Assembly (NCBI GenBank): GCA_004802725.1
Contig: SGPM01000168.1
Span: forward strand, 1-56,399
DNA from: Antrodiella citrinella
Taxonomy: Eukaryota > Basidiomycota > Agaricomycetes > Polyporales > Steccherinaceae
Length of the DNA stretch: 56,399 nucleotides
Direction: 5' to 3'
Part shown: one piece after another, positions 33,256-45,794 of the stretch
Position numbering within the stretch: position 1 is the first letter of the stretch
How the letters are laid out: each line of letters opens with the position of its first letter
The notes under the pieces: model-generated
The model's input: only the letters and a program-made list of their open reading frames with translations
Told to the model about the DNA's origin: nothing
Databases searched by the model: none
Made by a program: the position numbers and the translations under genes

Positions 33256-34483
33256 TGTGGGCGAGTAGCCAAGTGAGGGAGGCACTCCAATGTCCTGTCG
33301 CTGGGAGATGTCTGATCATTCGTCCAACGCTAGGGCGAAGTATTTGACTGAGCGAGGAGACACGGAAACGTGACGGCGACCTTCACCAATACAATCGTCT
33401 AGACTGTAATGCATGAAATACATCCCTTATAACTCTATTCCTGCCAGAGATTGGCCTCCACGATCGAGTCATCGCTAACGTATACCGTTCTTCTTGGCCT
33501 TCTCCTGTCAAAGTCAAACCACGGGAGCCGTTACCACACGGTCCAGATTGCTCATTGGAAGTTGCGGTTGAACGCCGCTTCAGCACCATCAGGAGTGTAC
33601 CTCAGGCTACAGTTGACCTAGAGAGCAGCATCGAGCAAATAAGTCCTTTGACTAACATTTGCGTCGTATCGGTCGGTTTACCTACGACGACAGATTGACA
33701 TGTTTACATACGCGGGCGGGAGAATGATGCAGGCGCGAGACTTGGACGGGATTCTTTGTGATAAATCGCAAGTCGCATCGCCACCACGCGATGTGCCAAC
33801 GCTTTCGGCGGACATTGATCGCATGTGAAGAAACTCAAATACAGCACTGTGCAAACAACTTGTCAACAAATACACGTCTTGTACTAGACCATAGATGAGC
33901 TTTCGTACCCTAATCATGTCAACCCATGCTCTGTTGTTTTCTGCCCATACATCCCGCCGGACCTATACTTACACTAGATCAAATCCTAACGCCATCGTCC
34001 ACGCCTTTTGTGACATGCTCTGTGCGGAAGCTTCGCCTTACGACGAAGTATGACATGCTAGAACCCGCACTCATAAGTCTCAAAATGGACGTAACTCGAG
34101 GATTCGGAATCATCCATCCTTGCTCACTGTTCGTTCCAAAACGATCTATCGAACTCATTGCATGACTTTCTTCGAGAGTTCAAGAAGCGACTGGAGAGCT
34201 TACCAAATTTTGAAGTTTTGATTCGGCACAGCAAGTGATCCTTTGCTTGAGAAACCCGACCTGAAGCTTGAAGAGCAAAACCATTGCTGACTGGTGCACC
34301 GGAGTATTGGGGACCGCGTCGACGTCATTCGATCTTCGCGTTGGTCGAGTTCTCAGATTTACATAAGTCACTGCAAATGAATTCAGTACAGCATGAACAA
34401 GGTGTATAAGAAAACATTGTGGGGGGTATACATGATTCGCTAGATATACAAGTGAGTGAAAAGCATGATCAATAAATAGGTCG
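33256..34483. other. Spacer between the 7TM gene and GCN2, no gene seen
   Basis: Contains the promoter of the intact 7TM gene and the 3' region of GCN2. Frames at 33383-33589, 33678-33917 (minus) and 33926-34165 (plus) are under 80 codons and motif-free. Confidence 0.5.
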
Positions 34484-37400
34484 TTAGGTCATAATAGCTT
34501 GAAGCTGTAGAAGAGAAGCCCGCCCCTCACGGACAGCGAAAAGAACAACAAATTTCACACCGTCCATCTTGCGTTTGATGACGGTCTCACGGACCTGCTG
34601 AGCATAAGAAATGTAGGAAGTTGGAAAGGCCGCCTGCAGGCTCTTCCAAGCTTCTTCATCAGTAATCCAGTTGGTATTCTTGCTCATTTCCTCGAAGATA
34701 GCAGGGGGGACGTCCACACCGATGATAGGCATACCGGACTGGGTGACAGCGCTCTTGAACTCAACTCCAAAATCGAACGCTGAATGGCAATGCTTATATC
34801 AGGAGAAGCTCGCGGAGATAAGCTTAAGTCAAGCTCACTGCGATCGAGGAACATCTGCTTCGTATGCTTGCGCTGTTTCTTCGCATCGGCCGGAAGAACT
34901 AGATGTATATCTTCTGGAGCTGCAGCTTCTTTAGAAGCAACAGTACTCAATGGTCCTTCGATGATAGCAGAAACACCAGATAGCGAAGTATCTACTCGCC
35001 TTTGCTCCACGAGTTGCTGATGGAGGAAAGGTACTAGTTCTTGCCGAGAGACTACGACATCCAGATGAATAACATGCTCGAATTGATAGATATGATCAAT
35101 ACCTTCATATTCAGTTCCTTTCAAAACGCTTTTGACTTTGAACGCGGGTTGATCACGTCGAGCCGTACGAGGACGAGGATACACAATGAAACTGCAAAAC
35201 AAACTTAATGTATAAGGTCATAGGATGACAAAAACACGTACAGTATACCCTCGCGCCCACACTGCTCGGCGACACCTTCAAGATCAGGCGTCTGCAAGCC
35301 AAACTCATAGATCAGATCTGCGCTAATGTTATTCTGCCAAAGCAGAGCAACAACTTCAACACGGTCTTGCAGCTGGCCTTCTTGATGAGAGGCAACGTAG
35401 ACATCGCACCGACGAGGACTCCAGTATCCGTATGAGCGGCGTTCTTTCAAAAGTGTACTTTGAGAAGCGCTTTGAAAAGATGCAAGGGCTTGCGTGATTT
35501 TGTCGAGGGAGATCTGCACTGCGATAGCACATATAGGATCCGATTTGGGCTTGGGAGGCGCATAACGGCCAATGATATGGTCGTATCTAAACGAGACCGG
35601 TCAGAATAAATACGCATATAAGGGATAATGTCAGACACATACCGGCCACCTACAGCGAGAACGTCGTTACGCTTGGATCGTCTTACCACTTCGAAGCAAA
35701 CGCCGTCTCTGAAGTAGGTCGTAGGGTTAAGCAACATGAACAAGGGATAGAAGTAGATGGGTCTGGACACGCCACTAGCAACGGCGAACTGTATGGTGCT
35801 CCTGATGTCCTTGATGCAGCCATCCAGCAGGGAGAGCAGCTGGGGAGAAATCTTCTCGAGTTTGTTTACGATGGCGTCGATGTCATCGTCCGGATCTAGA
35901 AGTGCCTCCAGCTCGTCGACAGTGCTACGGGGTACACCTTTTCTCAACAGGATGGAGCGTTTCTGGGACTGCGAAGACTTCGGCTGGTCCAACACCTTGA
36001 TGACCTCGGATCGCAATTCAGGAGAGATGCGGCCGATCGCTATGTCGTAGACTAGAAGAGGTTTGTCGGTCAACGAAAACGACTCGACATAATGTGCGTC
36101 AAAACTTACTCCTTGAATGAGACACGAATATCTCGTAGGATTGCAGATTTGCAAAGCCTTCTATACAACTATGGACAAGAGATATCGCTTCCGCCGTGGC
36201 GACTGTCTGACCATTCACGATATCCGGAGTGATGATATCGAAAACAGCGGCCTTGTAGGCTTTCGGATGACCGGGCGTCACCCTATCAAAAACACTCAGC
36301 CGCGACGCGTAGCAAAAGAAGACAATATTTCGACACTCACGTAGGACGATAGATGTCTCGGATATGATAGCGTTTTATCCTCTTGATATTCTCTCTAGCT
36401 GCAAGTCTAGCAAACGGAGCAAGCGCATTGTTGGGCAATGTGACTACTTCCCCATGTCTATCCAAGAACAGCGCCTTATTCTGCTCATCTTCTGCGGTCG
36501 TATGTGGTAACAGTAAGGTGGGTTCCATATCTATGGCCCCATGAAGTCGGAAGATCTGAACAATTCGGTCATGCACGATACTGTTGAGAGTAGTGTGGTC
36601 TGAGATGTCGATGTCTGAATCATACAGAAAACCGCGAGTGGGTTTCGGGGGTTGACTGAACAACGTCGACAAGACAGCTTGATGATGGGGCGAATCAGCC
36701 TTGGCTGAGTAACAGCATCATTGAGCGCCGACGCATAAATAAGAGTCAAGTCGACTTACCCATCATTTTCATCGCATTCTTGAAATATTCGTCTTCCATA
36801 CGTGGGGGAAGTAGAGGGCTCTGTGAAAGCTCCAAGGCTGTTGGTCTGTCATTAGGGTTATGTTGAAGCAGCCATGTGATGACTAAAACCCGAAAACGTT
36901 CAATCATCGAGTAGTGACGTCGAGAGAAAGAAACGCACTCTGCCGCTGACGGGATCGCCGTATCTCCCAAGCTTGAGGGAATGACACGCCAGGCTTCCGA
37001 AGACCCTCGAGAACGTCTATACGCTCAGAACCCGTCGAGAAGACGTAATTCATCTCGAAAAACACGATCTGGTATATATCGCATCAAGTTTCAAATGAAC
37101 ATAGCTCCTGAATGCACTTACCCCCAGACTGTAGATGTCAGCTTTGGCATGATTGCGAGCGCCGCCCTTTCCTGACTGCACCTCGGGCGCGATGTACAAT
37201 TTTGTGCCGACATCTAGAGCATCAAACTTAGTACACTGTGCACCTTTGGAAATGAGGCATGCATGTACCAAGGGTCATATCAGCATCCCGTGGAATGACC
37301 TTAGTGACATCTGAGGGATCTACGGCTGCTAAACTTGACGTGGCCAGACCAAAATCTCCGACTAACAACTGTTGAGTAAGTGCATATTTGGAAGGAAGAC

Positions 37401-40400
37401 GCGTATATCACCTTTACAGTCACCCTTGCCATCTTGACAACAAAGACAACGTTAACCGTCTGTTTCACACACCCCTCTGATACATACGTTGTACGTACCG
37501 ATGAAGATATTCGTCAGCTTGATATCCCGATGCAGCTGTATCGTAATTGCATGAGCATATAAAGCAGAGAATCGTCACAATTTCAACACTCACAATCCCC
37601 AGGCCAGACATGTGTACCAGCGCATCTACAATCTGTTGAAACAGGCGCCAAGCGTCGCTCTCTGATACACCCTCAGCGATTCTCTATGATGAGACTGTCA
37701 GTTGTGGTATATCCTTGATCACGGCCAGGACTGACCTCTTTCAGCGTCTGTCGCTCGACATATTCCTGGAAATGACAACAATGCTGAGTGAATGAACTGA
37801 AATGAAACGTCACTTGACACACCATCTGAATGTATAACGTCCGAGGGATGTCAGGCACAGCATTACTGGAAATGGGCCGCCTTTGCTGATGACCATTGTT
37901 GAACAACGGACCCTCGAAAATCTCGTCACTTTCTTGGCTGCTGCTGCTAGACTCGGGAGTCCCGGATCTTGTGAACCTGATGCTAGGAAATGAATGGTGA
38001 CTCTCGTTTGAGCGCAAGTCGTCCATATTGAAGGTCAATAAATCGTTGCTGTGGCCGGACAGTGTGCCGTCCCTTGACCCGGGTACCGACGTTCCTGAGT
38101 CGCTATTGACTGACGAGACAGATGAGACGGTGGTGGAAGCTAACTCGGAGGTTTCCACCCAGGTCGTATAATACCGTACGATGAAACGATGATTGAGACG
38201 ACTGAGCGCATTGACTTCCCTGAAAATCTTGCTGTCGCTTTGGGTGGCGCGTAGCTTGATCTTCTTGACCGCGTAGATGAGGGAATCGATCTTATTCCGG
38301 GCCTTCACCACAGAGCCAAACGCTCCCTTGCCCTGTTCAAATCATATGAGCAAAGGGAAAGGGTCGTATATCATGCGCAGTCTGACCAAAAGTTCGAGCT
38401 CCTCCCAGTCTTCCTTCCATCGACTTTGTCGCCGAAGGGGTGGGGGTGCTCTGAAGTAGTCCGATTCCGGGGAACCGAAGAACTGGCTGTGCGGCATAGG
38501 CGTCTTTGGTCCTGTTTCAACATGAGAGGTTGTGATCAACGAAAATATGCATATCACCTCACCTGCTATGGGAATGGTAGGAGAGCGCGGCCCATTGTTG
38601 ACTTGTGCACCGGACAGCTCTGCCAGGAGCGAGAAACAGCTAACAGACTTCTTCAAAGATGTCAACATGTTGATTGCCATTTGGTGGAGGCGAGGCGACA
38701 TTTGCGCTACGAGACGATTGTCAGTCTCATCGCTGTTTCGTACGTTTTGAGCCTACCATGAGCTAATGCTGAATGTACATCGGGATATTTCACGACGATA
38801 TCACGGCCAAGCAGCATCTGAAGGAGGACGATGCCTGCGGTATGAATATCACGAGTGCGAGTGTACACAAGGGGAGAATCGAGGGCCTCCTTCGGTAGCC
38901 TGTACATTATTTCAGTAGGAGAGGCTGTAACGATATGTGGGAACTTACCATCCTTCCGACAGAGGCAGATCCTCCGACTGCCTGTCAACAACATCTGGTC
39001 CAAAGGCGTCCGACCGGTGCATGTCAAGTAGTCGAACGTGAAACGAGACCTTGAAGATCTTGACCTGCTTCGGTTCGCCTGGGCGCTGTCCTGGCGCAAG
39101 TCCAACCCATTTGAGGACGAGTCCACGATGCACAAGATCCACGGTGTGTATGGCGTTGAGCGCGGAAAGGATTTGCGCCAGGTATTCCTGCCAATGGTCG
39201 ATGATTAGCAGAATGGCGGTGTATGGAGATACAAAGTGACCAACAGTTGCTCTGTCCTCGCGTAGGCAATCACTGTCTTGTAGCACATCTTCCAAGGTGA
39301 CAGCCGGACGTCCTTCGCAAAGCACAACCAGCCTTGGAGGACCACTTGAATGAGGGGTAATGAGCTTGACCGCCAGAATGGCTAAGAGGTTGCTGTGGCG
39401 AATAGAGCAAAGCCGTTGAATCTCTTGCTCTAGTTGCTTGAGCTTCTTGCGCCCTTGTGAAGTGGAATAGTATCGTGATTCAAACGTGACCGTGAATACC
39501 TCCAAGTGAAAGCTGGCATGAGGGTCCTCCGTAACAGGATCTGCCTGCCATAGCGTACCAAGACATTCTGTCGATGCTAAGCATCGACTCATGGGTCACG
39601 AATAGATGAACGGAGAACTCACCTTTCTGCGGATGAAACAGCTTCACGGACATGAAGCTCGCGCCCTGCCATTGAATTTCCTCTTGGAATGTCTCGATGG
39701 GAGTAATATCGGCGACGTCTTCGGATGGCGGCACTTCTGTAGCGTCGGACACAGCCCGCCTGCGGGCCTTCTGGAACTGCTCCTGCTCGTGCTGTCGACG
39801 TTCGGCATCTGCTTGCAGCTCTTCTTGTAACTCCTGTGCACGCCGAGCTGCACGCTCCTGCTCTTCCTCTTGCTCAGCTTCTTCGCGTTGTCTCCGAGCC
39901 TGTTAAGCATCGCGTGTATATCAGTTTCCAGTAAGCAGTGTATTCCAGGATAAGCACACCTCTTCTTCCGCGATAGCCCGCTTCTTCATCTCTGTAGCGA
40001 GTGAACCTGACACTTCGGCGGGTGGGGTAACGTTGTTCAATATCCAATCTTGAGCAAACGTTACAATCTAAGTTCGACGGTCAGAAGCGCTAAACCCTAC
40101 AGAAGCGAAATGACTCACTTGGAATACAATCTCACTACCCTTGTTGTTCTGGGCCTCGATATGAATAGCATTAGATAATTTCGTGACTTCGTAAGGTTTG
40201 AGACCAGTGATGGGACGTTGAATCGTGAATGTCGGGTACGCAAGTGTAGGATATGTCTTGGGGAATCTACAGTGAACCAAACGGTGAAAGCATTGTCAAT
40301 AGTCGGACTCGTTCTCAGACTGTCGGAAGACGGACCTTATGTGTAGATCAAAGCATACTCTATCAGCATACTGTTCGTCGGGGTGGTGAACTCGAATGAT

Positions 40401-40600
40401 AAATTCTGGTAGTCTAGCGGCTCCCTGTGCAGCGAGACCAAATACGATTCAAGCCACGAGTCAGATAAGTGCATTTAAAATCTTACAGCCAACGTGCGTA
40501 CCTTCCACGCTTTTGGAGGGGGGCAATCAATAAAGTTCTCGTCATATATGCTTTTCAATGCGGTAATTTCCAACTGTTGTCGATCCTCTGAGGTGTCCAT
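34484..40600 (-). CDS. GCN2: GCN2-type eIF2-alpha kinase
   Basis: A multi-exon gene with full Gcn2 domain order. The RWD domain starts MDTSEDRQQLEITALKSIYD (from 40600) and includes YPTFTIQRPITGLKP. A coiled Glu/Arg-rich stretch follows (39760-39900). The pseudokinase (about 39600-38700) has LVHRGLVLKWVGL, with Gly replacing the catalytic Asp. The active kinase (about 38340-36750) has YAVKKIKLR, LHRDIKLTNIFI and a DFG with a long acidic Ser-rich insert. The HisRS-like domain (36672-35205) includes RIVQIFRLHGAI, FLDRHGEVVTLPNNALAPFA and VLAVGGRYD. The C-terminal domain ends at 34484. Gcn2 senses uncharged tRNA on ribosomes and phosphorylates eIF2-alpha. Not every exon edge was fixed. It is divergent from the 194-residue gene. 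Confidence 0.96.
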
Positions 40601-40916
40601 GACTCGTTGTGAGGGTTGGGAGTTTGCTCAGGCTGTGATGGCCAACAAGTGGTTATAACTTGCTGCTTGAGAGGGGAGGGCCCAGTGGACCTCAGCACTC
40701 AAGCGAACATCGCGCTTTGTCGTCGTTCTTGGTCGTAAAGTGATGGTTCTGGTGGAGGAAACAAAGAAAGCAAGGGGACAAAGCTCACTGAAAACCGCAG
40801 GCCCTGCAGCCACACGGCGGCAAACAACACGTGTTTCCCCGCCCCTCATGTCCCTATTTGGTAACACCGACGTTCTACCACGGAGGCTTTTCACTTGCTT
40901 TGTGTCCACCGTCACC
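40601..40916. promoter_or_regulatory. Divergent promoter, GCN2 and the 194-residue gene
   Basis: 316 bases separate the two start codons. The plus-strand start at 40917 has a good context (GTCACCATGC). No TATA box is obvious. No upstream ORF starting near GCN2 was resolved on the minus strand. Confidence 0.5.
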
Positions 40917-41609
40917 ATGCTACCTGTATCTCCTCCATATCAACCATCTGCATCGCAGGGATCACTCTATGCGACCAACCAGCCATTTCCCACCTCACAA
41001 TCATTCCCGTCGTCCCAATCGCTGAGCTTCAGCGATGTCATGGGCACTTTCGACTCTCGGACCTTCTCTCAGCAGGCTTTTACTGGGGAGCCATCTTTCA
41101 CCAATGCGGAATACAATACACCGGATATATTCAAGCAGAATATGCACATAGCTTTAGAGCTACTGGCACGCGTGCAGGGACTGGCGCGGAGTGCTTTGTT
41201 GGGAATGTAAGTTAGGATACTCTTTGACCGAATGTCCAAGCCAACGCATTGTCTTGACACGCAGTGAACAAGCCTATCGACCAGGCAACAACTTCATGCA
41301 GACAGCTGGTGCGAATCCTCACGCTTTGTTATGTGGCCTTGTACTCAAGAACTCTCAGCAGATATCGCTGCTTTGAAGCAGGTCCACCAAGCACTGATTG
41401 AACAGTTGCGTGCATCCGGTGTTGGTGCCCTTCCGCTGCTGGTGGGCCCATCGGCGGAGCTACCTTCTGAGCAAAAACTCGTGGAAGAAGTTACGAAAGC
41501 AGTGCAAATATTGTACGACAGGCAGAAAAGGCTACAGGAGAGCGCGGCGACTGTGGCAAATCTACTGAGTATCACGGACGCGGCGCAAGGGAAAGTGGAC
41601 AGGCGATAG
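40917..41609 (+). CDS. Small helical protein (194 residues), function unknown
   Basis: Three exons (40917-41206, 41265-41308, 41359-41609) join in phase. The first 70 residues are Ser/Gln/Pro-rich and disordered (SLYATNQPFPTSQSFPSSQS). The rest is strongly helical: HIALELLARVQGLARSALLG, EQAYRPGNNFMQTAADIAAL, EQLRASGVGALPLLVGP and EEVTKAVQILYDRQKRLQES. The small middle exon and phase agreement make the gene firm. I do not recognise the family; it could be a small subunit of a nuclear complex, a guess from size and composition. An in-frame upstream Met at 40740 gives a longer frame, but the 40917 context is better. Confidence 0.75.
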
Positions 41610-41831
41610 TTGGGAAATGAATGTGCAAATGATACAGGGTGTAGTAATGATAGTTGTGAGTTTACGATTCTCTTCAGCCGATTCAGACCATGAGCTATTC
41701 CATAGGATGCGATGTACCGGCTTCGCAGTCGGGAAGGAACTCTGAGTTCACTCTGAAGAGTCTGTTGAGCTCGTATTGAGTAGACAACATAAGATCTTGG
41801 CCTTACTCTGCGACCACGCAAATGTTTGTTG

Positions 41832-43356
41832 TCAAGGGATGTGCGTTTGAATCGTTGCATTCTGTTCCTTTGGGATCTCGCTCGTGGACGCGATATGACG
41901 TGAATTCGTGGGCAATCCTATAGATATATGAGTATGTTTTGAAGGAATACAGTGGTATTGGCACCTTTTTGGACCATCTGCAGAATGGAGGCTTGTTACC
42001 ACTCGTGACGAGCATATAACGCTGATGGTCGCAGCTTCGATAGTACTCAATACATGCAGATCGACGAAACCTTCGGTAGACGTACCAGGAACAACGGTGA
42101 TAGCGTTCATCATTGCTATTCGGAGGTTAGTTCAGGCGTCATGAAGTGTAAACAATACGCACGGTTCAGTCTCAAGGAAGCCAGGATCTGCATAGCAGGT
42201 AGTCAGCCCAGCACACGAGCAATGATTTTAGACATACCAGCACAGGAAGGTTGATCACAAACGTGACGATAAAGTAACTAATTCCCTGGCTATAGACCAG
42301 TCGCCACAACGGCTGTGAGTGAGACGGTGACGCCATGACGCCACTGCGATGCAAGCCTACGATGGTCAACACTAAAATAACGAAATCCAGTCCGACTGCT
42401 GCCGTTGCGGTGCACTCGTGTTAGCATAGGAGCTCTCATAAAAATCTAACACGTACTATAGTAATAGAATATTATCAGGTTGTTTGGGTCGAATTGACAG
42501 CCAACCCTAGCATCCTTCGCCGCTGAACGATCAGCCAAACCAGCTGGATGCTCGTATAAGTGTCAACGGCCTTGACGGGAAAGACTGCTGGCATCCCCAC
42601 CAATCAGCGTAGTACTCCATTGACCGGCGGACGCGAGAATAAGCCCATAGAACACGAAGAAATTGGTTCGCCAGATCGTCACGCTATGTAAGACTCGTAT
42701 CGGTCAAACGATACGAGAAGACGGTAATAAATGGACGGACGTGCGTATGAGTAGGTTCGTACTAGCGCAAGCCACTAACATCGTTCCACAAACCTAGAAA
42801 ACGACGAGTCAGCATCACCGGCAACAGCGTAGAAATCTTGACAACGTACAGAGAACAATTGAGTAACAACTAGAACCAAAGACGTGAACGTTTCTGAAAA
42901 AGCCTGAGCAGGGACTAGGGTTGAACGCACCTCTGCAGTTGATTGAGGCAACAAGATGGAGATATACAACTCTAATGCCGTGTAAGGTTGTCTCCGGAGT
43001 GAAAGTGTTGTACCACTACTCACAAAGCTAGAACAACGGCCAACAAGCCGTAGCGACCAAAGAAGTAAGGAATCTATGGGATATACTATGAGCAACCTCG
43101 TTTCACATGGTCCAGTGGAACGAAATCGTGCACACTCACAAATATCCAACGGAACCGCAGACGTCTGTTTAGGAGAGCAAGCTCAACGTCTGAGAAAGTG
43201 AGAAGAAGCTCCCAGCTATATTCCATCAATTGCCTCGTCCAAAGACCTGAAGAGAATTAGGAGAACACACCCATATATCCCTGCCATGAGCACCATGCTT
43301 TGATTTAACATAAACAGACATGTTTCCTGGACTTCACCGCTGAGCCAATCTATCAT
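41832..43356 (-). CDS. Seven-transmembrane protein, Agaricomycete family (copy C)
   Basis: The start at 43356 gives MIDWLSGEVQETCLFMLNQS. The next exon begins WELLLTFSDVELALLNRRLR, followed by IPYFFGRYGLLAVVLAL. Later exons give SQPLWRLVYSQGISYFIVTF, ILASLRLN, MMNAITVVPG and the last helix ATISVICSSRVV, then a His/Ser-rich tail to 41832. Several junctions fit phase (for example YG|WELL, LN|AMMN, PG|AATIS). It is the same family as copies A and B, about 32 kb away on the same strand. Exons in the middle (42400-43000) were not all resolved. Function is unknown. Confidence 0.6.
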
Positions 43357-43629
43357 TGTGCGAAAGGCAGGCTAGCTCAGCCTCGAGCATCCAGAACCCT
43401 TGTCAATTCGATGTTGAGAAGCTCGACGATCCAACGCAGAGACTACAAGGAATAAAAGTTTGAAACAAAAAAGACGAGGACTCGAAAGCACGGATGTGGG
43501 GCACTTGTTTCTGTTATATCGACGTCCACCAGCGCGTCCGCGAATGTGCGTCCCAAGGTGCGTCTAGACTCCAGACTTCGGTCCAATAAGTGGCTTTGTA
43601 CGTACTGAGACATTCTAACGGAGTCAATC

Positions 43630-44783
43630 CTAAGCGAACAAATTCAAATTAGTATCGCGGGGAACCAGAATTGACATGCAACCTATGTACTTATTACGTC
43701 CGAAGACCACAGCACAACGGATATGCACCAGGCGACAGATCGCGTCCAGGCTACAACACTCTAAACGACACGTAGAATAGATCCTCTGTGTAGCTGTCAA
43801 CAAAACCTCAAGTAGCTGAAGATGAAAGAGCGCATCAGACACATCTGGGCTAGCAGAAAATGAAATGTCACACTGACGAAGTAAATATACAACCCACGGC
43901 GTGCGGCCACAGCGACTACATAAGTATTATGGCGAATGCAAGTATATTCAGTGAAAGCATGCAGGAATATACAATGACGACGACAGGAAGGAAACGAATG
44001 CGGTAAAAGACAGTGCATGAGAAACGTAGCTAGTAGTGTGGTGACACAGAGATGCGACGACATGCGTGAAATTCATGTTCGAGAACTTCCCGCCACCGGA
44101 GACGGTCGGGACGGGGATACAGAAAAACGAGTTGGACCCTTTGGCTCCGGAAGGTAAATGGAGTCAAACATCCTAAAGGGAAAGTTGACGATGGAGACAA
44201 GTATGTAATGAACCTCACTCACGAATGTAGCTGTATATTCGTGGTCAACTGACCGCCTGGCGTGTCCATTGGGTCATGATCACTTGTTTCTTCCATTTCT
44301 CGCGACCGCGAACGATAAGACGTGAAGACATTTAAGGAGCTGTTATGCCATATCAGTTATGTAGGATGAATTGATTAGCTGTAAATGTACGCATACATAC
44401 ATTTTTGCGTGGGACTACTTCAGGTTGAATAAGAAGATCACAGCTCTGGAGGAACATATGTCGCTAACCGTAGCAGCTTCAGGTGTGTCAAGTCATGTAA
44501 GAAGAAGTGGTGTATGAGCATACGAGTGGCGCACCTAGTATTACAGCAATGATTGTCGTGACGGCTGCAGAACAATAAGAAATGAGCGTATATAAGCATG
44601 CAAGAATGACTCGCTGTTGAGTCGATTTATGAAAACTGAGCATGAATTCCCACCTGTGAGAAGAGATGAGAATGATCGCGCAGGAAGGGGATTGACTCAA
44701 TATACTCCCAGCATGAATACCACGCTCTGAATGAACACGAAAAGGCAAAGAATCACGACTGCATCACTCTCCCATTCTACTAT
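43630..44783 (-). pseudogene. Seven-transmembrane family copy D, probably degenerate
   Basis: Family blocks appear at the 5' end: VEWESDAVVILCLFVFIQSV then WEFMLSFHKSTQQRVILACL and YCSAAVTTIIAVIL. At the position where A, B and C have their start Met, the codon is ATA (44783-44781). Downstream frames to 43630 (such as VVVAVAARRGLYIYFVSV) are membrane-like but interrupted and do not align clearly. It is a tandem neighbour of copy C on the same strand. A start at another nearby Met is possible, so pseudogene status is inference. Confidence 0.45.
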
Positions 44784-45794
44784 TCCGATCAGTCGCACGC
44801 AGGTAACACAATACTATACGGCTCGTATCCAAAGGTGTCGTCGATGCCGACCCGAACCGCGGATGTTATTCAAAGGAGTGTGCGGATAACACTGCGAGGA
44901 CCTCGATAGCAACGATAATGCCGTAGTCTTGAGACTGTCGCCGGATTAAGGGCCGCCTACCAGTGGATGTGGGTACTGCCAATTTGAGAGATGTAGACCG
45001 ATGTGGGTCTCCAGAAGGTTGTGAAAACCTGTCAGAACTGTCAATGTCGAGCGTAAATTGACGTACCAATGCTCGAGGGAAAGAAGAAGGGTCGAGCTGT
45101 CAATGAACGTTTATGGGCGGTCCGGCTATAAACGTGCCTTTCAAGTTCACGAACGAATCTTGAACGAATCCGCCTACTCAGGCTCGCAGCAATGCACAGT
45201 CATGTGATCATGCAGTGAATGCGTCGACAAAGGAGCAGATGAAGGAGAGGTGAGTCGAAGTAAGATGTCCGTTCCGTCCGGACGTGAAGGGGCGTCCTTA
45301 GGCAGCCTTAGGCCAATGTCATGTCATGCCAGCTGGCATATCGCCGTCGACATACATAGACCCAAACAAATCGTGATGCACTGATGTGTGATGCACCACT
45401 ACAGTGCGCAGGTCAAAGCGAGTCCGAGTCGTAATGTCCGAGTCGATGCACTGCCGAAAGCGAGACCCGAGAGAATGAACTGTATCCGGATTCTGAGATC
45501 AGCACAAACTGGCACTGCAAATCGCTTCACGTACGACATGTGGCAGTCTGCAGAGAGAGATAAACACTCCCTGCGACGCACTCAGGTGTGACTACATCAC
45601 GTGCAATGTGACGTGTCGCGTTTAGCTGTGACGTTTGTACGCGTTGCGCGCGCTTGTCAAGTTGCTGGCTTCTCTTTCACTGTCACTGTCAGAAAAGTCG
45701 ACTCGACTCATCCCTTCATTCTTGGCTTTCGCTACAATCTACAAGCCCAGCTGCTCTGGTTTGCTGCAAGTTTATTCTTGTATGCTAGTAAGAG
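44784..45794. other. Spacer before CHK1, no gene seen
   Basis: Short frames only. A small repeat CGAGTCCGAGTC-like occurs around 45418-45440, and short palindromes such as ACGCGTTGCGCGCG lie near 45637. The CHK1 promoter should lie in its right half, and a CTTGTATGCTAG stretch just precedes the start codon. Confidence 0.5.
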
